Positions 35,544 through 44,574 of a stretch of DNA of 64,000 nucleotides are shown here, piece after piece. The position numbers and the translations under genes were made by a program. The notes below the pieces were generated by a model. That model was not told the DNA's origin, searched no databases, and was given only the letters and a program-made list of their open reading frames with translations. The DNA lies in NCBI RefSeq assembly GCF_023518235.1, contig NZ_CP090423.1, positions 2,901,001 through 2,965,000 on the forward strand. Reading direction: 5' to 3'. The stretch comes from Stenotrophomonas maltophilia (GTDB lineage Bacteria > Pseudomonadota > Gammaproteobacteria > Xanthomonadales > Xanthomonadaceae). How positions within the stretch are numbered: the stretch's first letter is position 1; each line of letters opens with the position of its first letter.

Positions 35544-36461
35544 ATGCCGCATCCCCACGCCTTTCTGCCTGCCGTCCGATCTCGCCTGGGAAAGCTGCAG
35601 GACAGCTTCCCGATGGCCGTGGCCAAGCGCTTCGTCGAGATCGACGTGCTGACCCAGGCCGCCTCGGTCTCCTTCTACGCCCTGCTGTCGATGGCCCCGC
35701 TGCTGGTGCTGCTGCTGTGGCTGACCGCTTCGCTGTACCCGCCGGCACAGCAGGCACTGATCGGCCAGATCGGTTCGGTGGCCGGCAGCAGCGTGGCCAG
35801 CGTCGCTGACACCGTGCTGCACAACGCCAACAGCCAGCCCAGCATGGGCTCGCTGGCCGGGCTGTGGAGCACGCTGCTGCTGTTTGTCGGTGCCACCGCG
35901 GTGTTCGCCCAGCTGCAGAACGCGCTGAACCGCATCTTCCACACCAGCGGCCAGCGCCTGGATGGCATCAAGGCCTGGCTGCGCAAGCGCGTGTTCTCCT
36001 TCGGCGTGGTGCTGGCGCTGGGCTTCCTGCTGATCCTGTCGATGACCGCTACCACCGCGCTGCAGGTGGTGTTCGCGCAGCTGCCGTCGGTGCTGCCGGC
36101 CATCGGCTACCTCACCTCGCTGCTGCTGTACACGCTGGCCTTCGCCTTCCTCTACCACTACCTGCCCGACCGCCGCGTGGCCTGGCGCCAGGCCTTCATC
36201 GGCGGCGCCATCACCTCGGCGCTGTTCGCGCTGGGCCGCTATGGCATCGGCGTCTACATCGCCACCGTGGCCCCGGGCAGCGCCTACGGCTCGATGGGCG
36301 CGCTGGTGATCTCGCTGGTCTGGATCTACTACGCCACTGCGGTGTTCTTCGTCGGCGCGCTGATGACCGCGGTGATCGACGAACGCCTGTATGCCCGGAC
36401 GCAGCTGGCCAAGGGCGGGGACACCACCGAAGAAGCGGGCCCGGCGGCCACCAGCGAGTAG
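35544..36461 (+). CDS. YihY/BrkB family inner membrane protein
   Basis: The 305-residue protein has six to seven membrane segments with the family hallmarks AASVSFYALLSMAPLL (about residues 34-49), NALNRIFHTSG and FLYHYLPDRRVAWRQAFIGGAITSALFALGRYGIG. The family was once called ribonuclease BN in error; current evidence treats it as a transporter-like membrane protein of uncertain function. It ends 59 bases before dnaG on the same strand. Confidence 0.9.
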   Translation: MPHPHAFLPAVRSRLGKLQDSFPMAVAKRFVEIDVLTQAASVSFYALLSMAPLLVLLLWLTASLYPPAQQALIGQIGSVAGSSVASVADTVLHNANSQPSMGSLAGLWSTLLLFVGATAVFAQLQNALNRIFHTSGQRLDGIKAWLRKRVFSFGVVLALGFLLILSMTATTALQVVFAQLPSVLPAIGYLTSLLLYTLAFAFLYHYLPDRRVAWRQAFIGGAITSALFALGRYGIGVYIATVAPGSAYGSMGALVISLVWIYYATAVFFVGALMTAVIDERLYARTQLAKGGDTTEEAGPAATSE

Positions 36462-36520
36462 ACTAGGGAACCTGCCTTCCCTTCTGCGCGGCCTGCCGGC
36501 TGCGCCCTGCCCTGTTGCCC

Positions 36521-38260
36521 ATGGCCCGTATCCCCGACGCTTTCATCGACGACCTGCTGGCCCGCACCGACATCGTCGAGGTGGTGGGCAGCCGAGTGCC
36601 GTTGAAGCGCCAGGGCAAGGAGTACGCGGCGCGCTGCCCGTTTCACGACGAGCGCTCGGCCTCGTTCACGGTCTCGCCCACCAAGCAGTTCTATCACTGC
36701 TTCGGTTGCGGCGCACACGGCACCGCGATCAGCTTCCTGATGAACTACGACCGCCTCGAGTTCCTCGATGCGGTGGATGAGCTGGCCAAGCGCGCCGGCA
36801 TGGAAGTACCGCGCAACGAGAACCCGCGCAGCCCGCAGCAGCAGGACGACAGCCGCGAGCTGTACTCGGCGCTGGATGCGGCCGCCAGGTTCTTCCAGAA
36901 GAACCTGGAAGGCAGCGACAAGGCACGCAGCTATCTCGATGGTCGTGGCGTTGACGAGGACAACCGCGCGCGCTTCCAGATCGGCTATGCACCGGATGGC
37001 TACAGCGGCCTGCGCGATGCCCTGGGCAAGGACGAGCGGCGCATGAAGCTGCTCGACCGCGCCGGCCTGTTCTCCAAGAACGATCGCGGCCACGTCTACG
37101 ACAAGTTCCGCGACCGGGTGATGTTCCCGATCTTCGACCGCCGGGGCCGGGTGATCGCCTTCGGTGGCCGCGTGTTCGAGAAGGACGACGGCCCCAAGTA
37201 CCTCAACTCGCCCGAGACCGCGCTGTTCCACAAGGGCCGCGAACTGTACGGCCTGTGGCAGGTGCGCCAGGCCAACCAGAAGATCGAGCGCTTGATCGTG
37301 GTCGAGGGCTACATGGACGTGGTCTCGCTGTTCCAGTTCGGCGTCACCCAGGCGGTGGCGACGCTGGGCACCGCGACCACGCCGGACCATGCCGAGCTGC
37401 TGTTCCGCAACGCGCCGGACGTGTTCTTCTGTTTCGACGGCGACGCCGCCGGCCGCCGCGCCGGCTGGAAGGCATTGGAATCGGTGCTGCCGCGCATGAA
37501 GGATGGCCGCCAGGCGTTCTTCCTGTTCCTGCCCGATGGCGAAGACCCGGACACCATTGTGCGCAAGGAAGGCGCCGAGGCGTTCAACGAGCGCCTGAAG
37601 CAGGCCACGCCGCTGTCGCAGTTCTTCTTCGACGAGCTGACCCGCGAGATCAACCTGGGCACGCTGGACGGCAAGGCCCGCCTGGCCGAACGCGCAAAGC
37701 CGATGCTGGCGCAGATTCCCGATGGCGCCTTCGGCGATCTGATGAAGCAGCAGCTGGGGCAGCTGACCGGCCTCGGCGGCAATGCCCAGGCGGCACGTTC
37801 GCCGATGCCGCAACGGCCGCCGGCGCGTTCGATCCAACCGGTGGCCAAGCGCAGCCTGGTGCGTGGTGCGATTGCCGTACTGCTGCAGCAGCCTTCGCTG
37901 GCGCTGACCCTGGGCGGCAAGCACCACTTCCAGGGCCTGCGCCTGCCGGGGGTAGAGCTGTTGCTGGAACTGCTGGGGCTGGTCGAACAGCGCCCGGACA
38001 TCAGCACCGGCGCGCTGCTGGAGCATTTCGACGGCCGCGAAGAACAGGCCTCCCTGCATACCCTGGCCGCGCAGACGATGCCGGGCGACGAGGCAATGTG
38101 GACCCAGGAACTGCACGATGCCGTGGCCCAGCTGGAGAAACAGCTGCTGGTGCAACGTCTGGAGGAGTTGTTGGCAAAGCAGCGCCAGCAGGGCCTGGAC
38201 GATACTGACAAGTACGAACTGCGCGAGCTGCTCAAGGCCCGCGCCGGACTGCGCCTGTAG
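36521..38260 (+). CDS. dnaG: DNA primase
   Basis: DnaG makes RNA primers at the replication fork. The 579-residue product has the CHC2 zinc finger (Cys39, His42, Cys60, Cys63) and the RNA polymerase core with GYAPDGYSGLRD and FGGRVFEKDDGPKYLNSPET. The Toprim region follows with VEGYMDVVSLFQ and FDGDAAGRRAGWKALE, then a C-terminal helicase-binding domain. I use ATG 36521; an in-frame TTG at 36515 adds two residues. Unlike the classic rpsU-dnaG-rpoD order, the next gene here is a phosphatase-like gene and rpoD is not adjacent. Confidence 0.97.
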   Translation: MARIPDAFIDDLLARTDIVEVVGSRVPLKRQGKEYAARCPFHDERSASFTVSPTKQFYHCFGCGAHGTAISFLMNYDRLEFLDAVDELAKRAGMEVPRNENPRSPQQQDDSRELYSALDAAARFFQKNLEGSDKARSYLDGRGVDEDNRARFQIGYAPDGYSGLRDALGKDERRMKLLDRAGLFSKNDRGHVYDKFRDRVMFPIFDRRGRVIAFGGRVFEKDDGPKYLNSPETALFHKGRELYGLWQVRQANQKIERLIVVEGYMDVVSLFQFGVTQAVATLGTATTPDHAELLFRNAPDVFFCFDGDAAGRRAGWKALESVLPRMKDGRQAFFLFLPDGEDPDTIVRKEGAEAFNERLKQATPLSQFFFDELTREINLGTLDGKARLAERAKPMLAQIPDGAFGDLMKQQLGQLTGLGGNAQAARSPMPQRPPARSIQPVAKRSLVRGAIAVLLQQPSLALTLGGKHHFQGLRLPGVELLLELLGLVEQRPDISTGALLEHFDGREEQASLHTLAAQTMPGDEAMWTQELHDAVAQLEKQLLVQRLEELLAKQRQQGLDDTDKYELRELLKARAGLRL

Positions 38261-38287
38261 CGGCAGGACGCTTTCACGGAGAAGACC

Positions 38288-38788
38288 ATGCTGCTGCGCC
38301 TGACCTGCCTGCTGTTGTTGTCGCTCTGCCTGCCGCTGGCCGCGCTGGCCGAAGACGCGGCGCTCAACCAAGTCCGCCCTGGCCTGTATGCCGGCGGCCA
38401 GCCCAGCGCCGCGCAGCTGCGCGAGCTTGCCGCGAAGGGCGTGCGCACCGTGATCGATCTGCGCCAGCCCGGCGAGGACCGCGGTTTCGATGAAACCCGC
38501 CAGGCCGAATCATTGGGCCTGCGCTACGTGCGCATTCCGGTGGCCGGTGCCGAGGGCCTGGACGCGGCCAACGTGCGTGCCGTGCACCAGGCCCTGCAGC
38601 AGAGCCAGGGGCCGGTGCTGCTGCACTGCGCCTCCGGCAACCGCGCCGGCGCCGTGCTCAGCCTGGTCAATGCACGCTACGAACAGGCCAGCCCCGATCA
38701 GGCGCTGCAACTGGGCCAGCGTGCCGGCCTGAAGTCGCTGGAGGCCGCCACCCGCCAGCGCCTGGCCACGCCGGTCACCTCGCCCTGA
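38288..38788 (+). CDS. Exported DUF442/Blh-like phosphatase
   Basis: The 166-residue product has a signal peptide (ending in ALAE) and a tyrosine-phosphatase-like core with the loop HCASGNRAG (Cys118). The spacing Cys-x4-Arg is the DUF442 (beta-lactamase hydrolase-like) variant rather than the canonical Cys-x5-Arg. The upstream VRPGLYAGGQPS and GVRTVIDLRQPGE also match that family. It should act on a periplasmic phosphoester or persulfide; the substrate is unknown. It lies 27 bases after dnaG and 28 before the transporter gene, so it may be in one operon with both. Confidence 0.82.
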   Translation: MLLRLTCLLLLSLCLPLAALAEDAALNQVRPGLYAGGQPSAAQLRELAAKGVRTVIDLRQPGEDRGFDETRQAESLGLRYVRIPVAGAEGLDAANVRAVHQALQQSQGPVLLHCASGNRAGAVLSLVNARYEQASPDQALQLGQRAGLKSLEAATRQRLATPVTSP

Positions 38789-38816
38789 ATCACCCGCACC
38801 AAGGAGTCCGCCCCCC

Positions 38817-39788
38817 ATGACCCGCTGGTGGTCGCGCCTGCGACCGGACAACTTCACCCTCGCCCTGCTGTGCACCGTCGGGCTGGCCTCGCTGCTGCCG
38901 ATGAAGGGCGCTGCCGCCATCGTCCTCGACGACGTCACCACGGTGGCCATCGCCGCGCTGTTCTTCCTGCACGGCGCGCGCCTGCCGCGCGAATCGATCA
39001 TCGGCGGCATGCTGCACTGGCGGCTGCACCTGACCATCCTGGCCTGCACCTTCATCCTGTTCCCGCTGCTGGGGCTGCTGTTCAAGCCGCTGTCGGGCTG
39101 GCTGCTGACCCCGGAGCTGTACCTGGGCGTGTTGTTCCTGTGCACGCTGCCGTCCACCGTGCAGTCGTCCATCGCCTTCACCTCGATGGCGCGCGGCAAC
39201 GTGCCTGCGGCCGTCTGCAGCGCCTCGCTGTCGAGCATCCTCGGCGTGTTCCTCACGCCCCTGCTGCTGACCGCGCTGGCCGGTACCTCCGGCGGCGTGC
39301 ACGACCCGCTGCATGCCATCGGCGGCATCATGCTGCAGCTGCTGGTGCCGTTCGTGGCCGGCCACCTGCTGCGGCCGTGGATCGCCGGCTGGGTGGAGAA
39401 GCAGCGCGCGCTGCTGCGCTACACCGATCAGGCCACCATTCTGCTGGTGGTGTATTCGGCGTTCGGCGAAGCGGTCACTGAAGGGCTGTGGAGCAAGACG
39501 CCGTTGTTGTCGCTGTTCGCGGTGGCGATCGTGGCCGCGGTGCTGCTGGGCATCGCCATGCCGCTGATCACCTTCATCGCCCGCCGCCTGCGCTTCAACC
39601 GCGAGGACGAGATCGCCATCGTGTTCTGCGGCTCGAAGAAGAGCCTGGCCACCGGCGTGCCGATCGCCAAGGTGCTGTTCGCCGGCGGCAGCCTCGGCGC
39701 GATCGTGCTGCCGGTGATGATCTACCACCAGATCCAGCTGATTGTCTGCGGCGTGATTGCTCAGCGGTATGCGCGGCGCAAGCCCTGA
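38817..39788 (+). CDS. Bile acid:sodium symporter-like transporter (YfeH family)
   Basis: The 323-residue protein has about nine to ten membrane segments with the SBF-like signatures FFLHGARLPRESI near residue 48, LCTLPSTVQSSIAFTSMARGN near 106 and CGSKKSLATGVPIAKVLF near 270. The last contains the conserved residues of the sodium site in related BASS transporters. The substrate of YfeH-type members is not established; organic anions are likely. Start ATG at 38817 with AAGGAG 8-13 bases upstream. Confidence 0.87.
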   Translation: MTRWWSRLRPDNFTLALLCTVGLASLLPMKGAAAIVLDDVTTVAIAALFFLHGARLPRESIIGGMLHWRLHLTILACTFILFPLLGLLFKPLSGWLLTPELYLGVLFLCTLPSTVQSSIAFTSMARGNVPAAVCSASLSSILGVFLTPLLLTALAGTSGGVHDPLHAIGGIMLQLLVPFVAGHLLRPWIAGWVEKQRALLRYTDQATILLVVYSAFGEAVTEGLWSKTPLLSLFAVAIVAAVLLGIAMPLITFIARRLRFNREDEIAIVFCGSKKSLATGVPIAKVLFAGGSLGAIVLPVMIYHQIQLIVCGVIAQRYARRKP

Positions 39789-39802
39789 TCCGACCTGGAA
39801 AA

Positions 39803-39850
39803 CATCCACGGATGGCGTGAATCTGCAGTAGATCCACGCCATGCGTGGAT
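39803..39850. repeat. SMAG palindrome with a degenerate copy
   Basis: GTAGATCCACGCC...TGCGTGGAT at 39828-39850 is preceded by a decayed copy (ATCCACGGATGGCGTGAAT, 39804-39822) in the opposite orientation. They lie between convergent genes. Confidence 0.75.
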
Positions 39851-39863
39851 GGGTTGCGTTGTG

Positions 39864-40673
39864 CTACGGGTCCACCAGGGTGCCGACGCTCAGCTGCGGC
39901 ATCCACACCCACAGGTCGTACTCGCGCCCGGCATGGGTGTTGACCTGCGCCGCACGCGCCGGCCGTTCGAGCAGAGCCAGTGCCTTGCAACGGTCCATGC
40001 ATCCCCAGAAGTGCCCACGCAGCGCTTCCAGCCGCACGCTGTAGATATCCAGGTCACGCAGCGCCGATGCCATCGGCCGGGTCTGCATCTCCGGCGGCGC
40101 ATCGGCCGGACGTTGCAGCATGGCGTGCACATTGCCGGTCAGCACGACCATGCGTGCGCTGTCGGGCAGGCGCCGGTACAGGCGCCGCAGCTCGGCGGCC
40201 ATGCGGTCATCGCGATCCTGGTTGCCGCCGCCGCTGCTGTTCACGTCGTAGCCCACCACCTCGATCGCACGGCCCTGCGCCTTCAGCGCGCGCAGTGCTT
40301 CGATCATCGCCAGCATGTCGCGGCTGCGGCGGCCGTCGTGCTGGTCATCGCGCACGGTCCAGAACGCACGGTTGTCCAGGCGCTGGCGTGCCGCCGTCCC
40401 GCCATCGGAATCCAGATAGTCGTGCAGCGTGGGGTTCTCAGCACGGGGCAGTTCCAGCGCCACCAGCACCGGGGTACCTTCGCGGCTGTAGTCATCCACC
40501 AGCTGGCGCACCAGCAGTGGTACCTCGCGGGTGCCGTGGAATTCGCCCAGCACCAGCATGCGATGCTCGGCGGCGTGCTGGCGGATCTGCGCGGCAGTGT
40601 CGTTGGCATGCGCGCCGAACGCCATGCCCAGCGCCAGGAGCAGCGCGGTGGTCCAGCGGAAGATCGAATGCAT
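39864..40673 (-). CDS. ChaN family haem-binding-like exported protein
   Basis: The 269-residue product has a signal peptide (ending in AHAND) and the ChaN pattern: MLVLGEFHGTREVPLLV (with the Glu/His pair of the family), ARMVVLTGNVHAML near residue 175 and PRAENPTLHDYL. ChaN of Campylobacter binds haem and works in iron uptake; related domains include TIKI/EreA-type hydrolases. No iron uptake genes are adjacent, but haem A synthesis genes follow on the same strand. The role is a family inference. Confidence 0.8.
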   Translation of the reverse strand: MHSIFRWTTALLLALGMAFGAHANDTAAQIRQHAAEHRMLVLGEFHGTREVPLLVRQLVDDYSREGTPVLVALELPRAENPTLHDYLDSDGGTAARQRLDNRAFWTVRDDQHDGRRSRDMLAMIEALRALKAQGRAIEVVGYDVNSSGGGNQDRDDRMAAELRRLYRRLPDSARMVVLTGNVHAMLQRPADAPPEMQTRPMASALRDLDIYSVRLEALRGHFWGCMDRCKALALLERPARAAQVNTHAGREYDLWVWMPQLSVGTLVDP

Positions 40674-40737
40674 CCTTGCTCGCTCCTTTCCTTGGGGTCA
40701 GGAACAGCAATGGCGACGCCGCTGGAAGGGATCAAGT

Positions 40738-40800
40738 GTAGAGCCGAGCCCACGCTCGGCTGCTCTCCCCCCCCTCAGCCGAGCATGGGCTCGGCTCTAC
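40738..40800. repeat. Inverted pair of SMAG palindromes
   Basis: GTAGAGCCGAGCC...CTCGGC (40738-40760) and AGCCGAGC...GGCTCTAC (40777-40800) flank a C8 run. They separate the ChaN-like gene from the cyoE stop. Confidence 0.85.
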
Positions 40801-40810
40801 AGGTGGCGCC

Positions 40811-41704
40811 TTACAACCAGGGCAGGATCCAGTGGTCGACCAGCAGGAAGGCAAACAGCGCCATCAGGTAGACGATGGAGTAGTGGAACATCTTCATCGA
40901 GAACAGTTCGTCCGGCGGGTCCAGCATGCGCCAGGCGTACCAGAGGAACACGGCGTTGAGCACGATCGCGCCGCCCAGGTAGAACGCGCCGCTCATGCCC
41001 ACCAGGTACGGCAGCAGGCAGACCAGCGCCAGCACCACCGAATACACCATGATCTGCTTGCGGGTGTGCACCACGCCATGGGTCACCGGCAGCATCGGGA
41101 TCTTCGCCTTGGCATAGTCCTCGCGGCGGAAGATCGCCAGCGCCCAGAAGTGCGGCGGCGTCCAGATGAAGATGATCAGCACCAGCAGCGACGAGTACGC
41201 CCAGTCCGACGGGCCCTGCATGCCGGTGACCGCGGCCCAGCCCAGCATCGGCGGCATCGCCCCGGCCAGGCCACCGATGACGATGTTCTGCGAGGTCGCG
41301 CGCTTCAGGTACACGGTGTAGATCACCGCGTAGCCGATCAGCGAGGCGAAGGTCAGCACGGCGGTGATCAGGTTCACCCACAGCACCAGGATGACCATCG
41401 ACAGCACGATCAGCACGCCGGCAAACACCAGCACCTGCCATGGCTTGACCTTGCCCACCACCAACGGACGCCACGAGGTGCGCGCCATCTGCGCGTCGAT
41501 GTGCGCATCCAGCAGTTGGTTGATGGCGGCGGCGGCCGAAGCGGCCAGCCAGATGCCGAGGAAGCCGAGCAGGCCGGCGCGTATCTGTTCCCAGCTGGGC
41601 ACGCCCGGAATGGCCAGGACCATGCCGACCAGGGCGGTGAACACGATCAGGGCGACGACCTTGGGCTTGGTCAGGTCCCAGTACTGGCGGTAATTGGCAA
41701 ACAT
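40811..41704 (-). CDS. cyoE: Protohaem IX farnesyltransferase (haem O synthase)
   Basis: This enzyme attaches a farnesyl group to haem B, the first step to haem A for the cytochrome c oxidase encoded just upstream. The 297-residue UbiA-family protein has the prenyl-diphosphate motif [19 protein letters not shown] near residues 62-80 and about nine membrane helices. The start is ATG 41704, four bases after the ctaA stop, which shows they are co-transcribed. It is also known as ctaB in cox clusters. Confidence 0.95.
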   Translation of the reverse strand: MFANYRQYWDLTKPKVVALIVFTALVGMVLAIPGVPSWEQIRAGLLGFLGIWLAASAAAAINQLLDAHIDAQMARTSWRPLVVGKVKPWQVLVFAGVLIVLSMVILVLWVNLITAVLTFASLIGYAVIYTVYLKRATSQNIVIGGLAGAMPPMLGWAAVTGMQGPSDWAYSSLLVLIIFIWTPPHFWALAIFRREDYAKAKIPMLPVTHGVVHTRKQIMVYSVVLALVCLLPYLVGMSGAFYLGGAIVLNAVFLWYAWRMLDPPDELFSMKMFHYSIVYLMALFAFLLVDHWILPWL

Positions 41705-41708
41705 GGAA

Positions 41709-42872
41709 TCAGTCCGGGGCACGCAGGCGGGCCAGCAGGCTGACCAGCACGAACAGCAGCGCAACGGCCACGCCGTTGTGGGCAACGGCCACTTCCAGTG
41801 GCAGCGCCAGCTTTACATTGAGGATACCGAGGGTGACCTGCAGCACCAGCAGCGCGATCAGCGCGCTGGCCCAGCCACGCATGCTCGGCAGGCGGAACAG
41901 ACGCGCGCCCAGCCACAGCAGGTAGACCGCCACCACCATCGCGAACAGGCGGTGCGCCATCTGGATCGCGATGCGCGACGCGCCATCCAGCACGCCGCCT
42001 TCGTAATCCACGCCGATGCCACGCCACAGGGTGAAGCCTTCGGCGAAGTTGTGCTGCGGCCACCACTGGTTGGCGCAGCGCGGGAAGTTGTCCATCGACA
42101 GGCTGCCACCGCCACAGGCCAGTGCGGCATAGTTGGCACTGACCCAGCCGCCCAGCGCGATCTGGGTGACCAGCACCGCCACGCCGATGCGCAGCAGCCA
42201 TTTCAGCTTCGGTGCTTCGGCCAGGGTGATCGGCATATGCGTGGCACGCCAGGCCATCCACACCAGCAGGCCGAACATCAGCATGCCGCCCAGCAGATGG
42301 CCCATCACCACGATGGGTTTGAGCAACAACGTCACCGTCCACATGCCCAGCAGGGCCTGGAAGATCACCACCGCCAGGGTCAGCAGGGCAGCGCGCGCCA
42401 GGTCGATGTTGCTCCAGCGCAGCGCGGCGATCAGCAGGATCGCCTCGCCGATCAATGCCAGGGCGCTGGCGGTGCCATGCCAGCCCATCATGTACAACGG
42501 TATGCCGGTGGCCACCAGTACGCAGGCGGTCACCACCGCCGTGCTTCCGAAGCGTCGCTTGCGCGTGGCCAGCAGGGCCAGGGTCAGGATCTCGATGCCC
42601 AGCGCGCCGGCCAGGAAGCGGTGCACCTGCTCACGCCAGGCCTTGTGGGTCTCCAGCGGGCGGATCTCCGCGGCCGGGTGGCCGACGGTCTCCTCGATGT
42701 GCTGAGGCCAGGTGGCGCGGCCGTAGCAGGTCGGCCAGTCCGGGCAGCTCAGGCCGGCATCGGACAGGCGCACGAAGGCGCCGAACATGATCGTGCTCGC
42801 GGTCATGATCATGGCGAACCACGCCAGGCGGTGGAAATTGCGGTGCAGCGCCGGACGCGCGGAAAGGCTCAT
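41709..42872 (-). CDS. ctaA: Haem A synthase
   Basis: CtaA (COX15) oxidises the C8 methyl of haem O to the formyl group of haem A. The 387-residue protein has eight membrane segments. It shows the [11 protein letters not shown] loop with the conserved cysteine pair near residue 43 and the haem-ligand histidines in [16 protein letters not shown] and LGGMLMFG regions. I take ATG 42872 over the adjacent TTG. It is followed by cyoE and preceded by a SCO-like gene in the cytochrome oxidase cluster. Confidence 0.94.
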   Translation of the reverse strand: MSLSARPALHRNFHRLAWFAMIMTASTIMFGAFVRLSDAGLSCPDWPTCYGRATWPQHIEETVGHPAAEIRPLETHKAWREQVHRFLAGALGIEILTLALLATRKRRFGSTAVVTACVLVATGIPLYMMGWHGTASALALIGEAILLIAALRWSNIDLARAALLTLAVVIFQALLGMWTVTLLLKPIVVMGHLLGGMLMFGLLVWMAWRATHMPITLAEAPKLKWLLRIGVAVLVTQIALGGWVSANYAALACGGGSLSMDNFPRCANQWWPQHNFAEGFTLWRGIGVDYEGGVLDGASRIAIQMAHRLFAMVVAVYLLWLGARLFRLPSMRGWASALIALLVLQVTLGILNVKLALPLEVAVAHNGVAVALLFVLVSLLARLRAPD

Positions 42873-42882
42873 CAAACGGGAC

Positions 42883-43461
42883 TCACTTCAGTTTCAGCAA
42901 CGTGGCCATGTCCTTGCGCAGGCCACCGAGGTCGGAACCCGGGGCATGGCGCATGATCACGAAGCCGTTCGGATCGATCACGTAGACCGGCAGTCCCGCC
43001 GGATCATCGACGCCCGGCAACGCCGCGCGCAGGGCGGGCGACGGAGCCAGCGGCCGCAGCGCGGGCAGCGAGGCGATCGACGCCGGTGGCGTTCCCAGCC
43101 ACAGGATCTCGACATTATCGGCGTTATGGCCGAACAGCTGCCACACCTTGCCCAGTCCCTGCGACAAAGTGACGCACTGCGCGTCGCAGCCCCCGGACGG
43201 CGCCACCAGCAGGCGCCAGGTGCGTGCCTCAGGGTTCCACGGGTAGGCCTGGCCATTGGCCAGGGTCGGTGCCTGCTGGCGCAGGTCCACCGGCGGCTTC
43301 AGCAACTGGCCGGCATTACGGTGCCCGGTCGGCTGCCAACCGGAGAAGCGCAGCACGGCGGCCAGCGCCATCGCGCCGAAGAACACGGCAAACAGCAGCA
43401 CCAGGGTCCGGCGGCCGGAGCCGCGCGCCTGCGGGGACGTAGCAGTGTTCATGCGGGGCAT
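42883..43461 (-). CDS. Membrane-anchored thioredoxin-fold protein, SCO/assembly-like
   Basis: The 192-residue product has one N-terminal membrane helix (about residues 19-42) and a periplasmic thioredoxin-like domain. The domain contains GGCDAQC, a Cys-x3-Cys pair like that of SCO copper chaperones, and ends with LPVYVIDPNGFVIMRHAPG. Its place between SURF1 and ctaA suggests a role in cytochrome oxidase copper or haem assembly. The similarity to SCO is in motif and context only. An alternative start (MNTATSPQ) lies at 43452. Confidence 0.78.
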   Translation of the reverse strand: MPRMNTATSPQARGSGRRTLVLLFAVFFGAMALAAVLRFSGWQPTGHRNAGQLLKPPVDLRQQAPTLANGQAYPWNPEARTWRLLVAPSGGCDAQCVTLSQGLGKVWQLFGHNADNVEILWLGTPPASIASLPALRPLAPSPALRAALPGVDDPAGLPVYVIDPNGFVIMRHAPGSDLGGLRKDMATLLKLK

Positions 43462-43501
43462 TTTCTCATGGTTGGATGGGGGATGCGGGTGTGATGCCGC
43501 G

Positions 43502-43565
43502 GTAGTGCCGGCCGCCGGCCGGCATCCAGGAATCCGGGGGCGTGCCGGCCAGCGGCCGGTACTAC
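43502..43565. repeat. Inverted pair of SMAG palindromes; second supplies the SURF1 stop
   Basis: GTAGTGCCGGCC...GCCGGCAT (43502-43524) and GTGCCGGCC...CCGGTACTAC (43542-43565) lie between SURF1 and the SCO-like gene. The minus-strand TAG at 43562-43564 is the SURF1 stop codon and belongs to the repeat's GTAG. Confidence 0.85.
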
Positions 43566-44278
43566 CGGGCGATGGGCCGTCTCCTGCGCCATTCCAGCAC
43601 CAGCGCCACCACCAGCACGGTCAAGGCCAGCCCGAACCACTGCACGGCATAGCCCAGATGGCGCTGCGGCGGCAGCGTGTTGGGCAGCAGGTCCAGGTCG
43701 CGCTCGTCGCCGTACGGGAGTGCCGGGTCCAGCCGCAGCACCCGCTCTGGCAGCTCTCGCAGTCCCAGCGCGCGGGCCAGGCCTTCGGCCGGCAGACGAC
43801 TGGCCAGCCAGCGGCCCGGTTCCCCGGTGGCGGAGAATGCGAGACCCAGTGCCAACCCGGCCGCCGGCGGCGGTGCCAGCAGCCCGCGCACCGCCACCGG
43901 CGAGGGCGGCGGCGGCACCTGCGGCAACGTGCGCTCCGGCGGCAGCGCGCGCCATCCCAGGTCGACCAGCAGCACGCTGCCATCGTCACTGCGGAACGGG
44001 CGATAGATTTTCACGCCGGCGCGGCCATGCCGGGTCTGGTTGTCCAGCAGCACCACGCCGGGCAGGAAGCGGCCATGATCGGCCACACCGTGCAACGCAC
44101 CGGGTGCTGCCAGGGCCTGTGCCAGCGACAGTACCTGCGCTGCGGCTGGACCTTGTGCATCCAACATCGCCTGCTTGGCATGCATGCGCTGCAGCTGCCA
44201 CAGCCCCAATGCGGTGAAAGCGGCCATCGCCAGCAAGGCCAGCAGCCATCCAATCACGCGTGTGTGCTTCCGCATCAT
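43562..44278 (-). CDS. SURF1 family cytochrome oxidase biogenesis protein
   Basis: The 238-residue protein has an N-terminal and a C-terminal membrane helix enclosing a periplasmic domain. Family landmarks are LGLWQLQRMHAKQAML at about residues 24-40, VVLLDNQTRHG, VLVDLGWRALP and the C-terminal HLGYAVQWFGLALT. SURF1 assists haem A insertion into subunit I. ATG 44278 is used; upstream TTG 44293 has no better ribosome site. Confidence 0.9.
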   Translation of the reverse strand: MMRKHTRVIGWLLALLAMAAFTALGLWQLQRMHAKQAMLDAQGPAAAQVLSLAQALAAPGALHGVADHGRFLPGVVLLDNQTRHGRAGVKIYRPFRSDDGSVLLVDLGWRALPPERTLPQVPPPPSPVAVRGLLAPPPAAGLALGLAFSATGEPGRWLASRLPAEGLARALGLRELPERVLRLDPALPYGDERDLDLLPNTLPPQRHLGYAVQWFGLALTVLVVALVLEWRRRRPIAR

Positions 44279-44335
44279 GACAAGTCCGCGCAAACGCGGT
44301 CAGATAGGCGCATCCACCCTGCCCTCGAGCCGCGC

Positions 44336-44554
44336 ATGAGTGATTCGCTGAAGACCCTGCTGGTAATCGCGTTTCTGATCGTCATCGTCTGGAATCTGGG
44401 CGCCGGCCTGTACTACCTGCTGGTCGACCGTGGCCAGACCAAACGCACGGTCAACGCACTGACCCGCCGCATCGCGGTGTCGGTCGCACTGATCGCACTG
44501 GTGATCGTGAGCATCTACATGGGCTGGATCAAGCCGCACGGCATCGGCGGCTGA
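44336..44554 (+). CDS. DUF2909 family twin-transmembrane protein
   Basis: The 72-residue protein has two hydrophobic helices (residues 8-27 and 46-63) separated by DRGQTKRTVNALTRRIAVS, the DUF2909 pattern. It is the only rightward gene in the oxidase cluster, lying between SURF1 and ctaE in opposite orientation; this position is typical of the family in gammaproteobacterial cox loci. Its function is unknown but probably linked to oxidase assembly. Confidence 0.88.
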   Translation: MSDSLKTLLVIAFLIVIVWNLGAGLYYLLVDRGQTKRTVNALTRRIAVSVALIALVIVSIYMGWIKPHGIGG

Positions 44555-44574
44555 GGCCACCGATGCGTGCGTGA

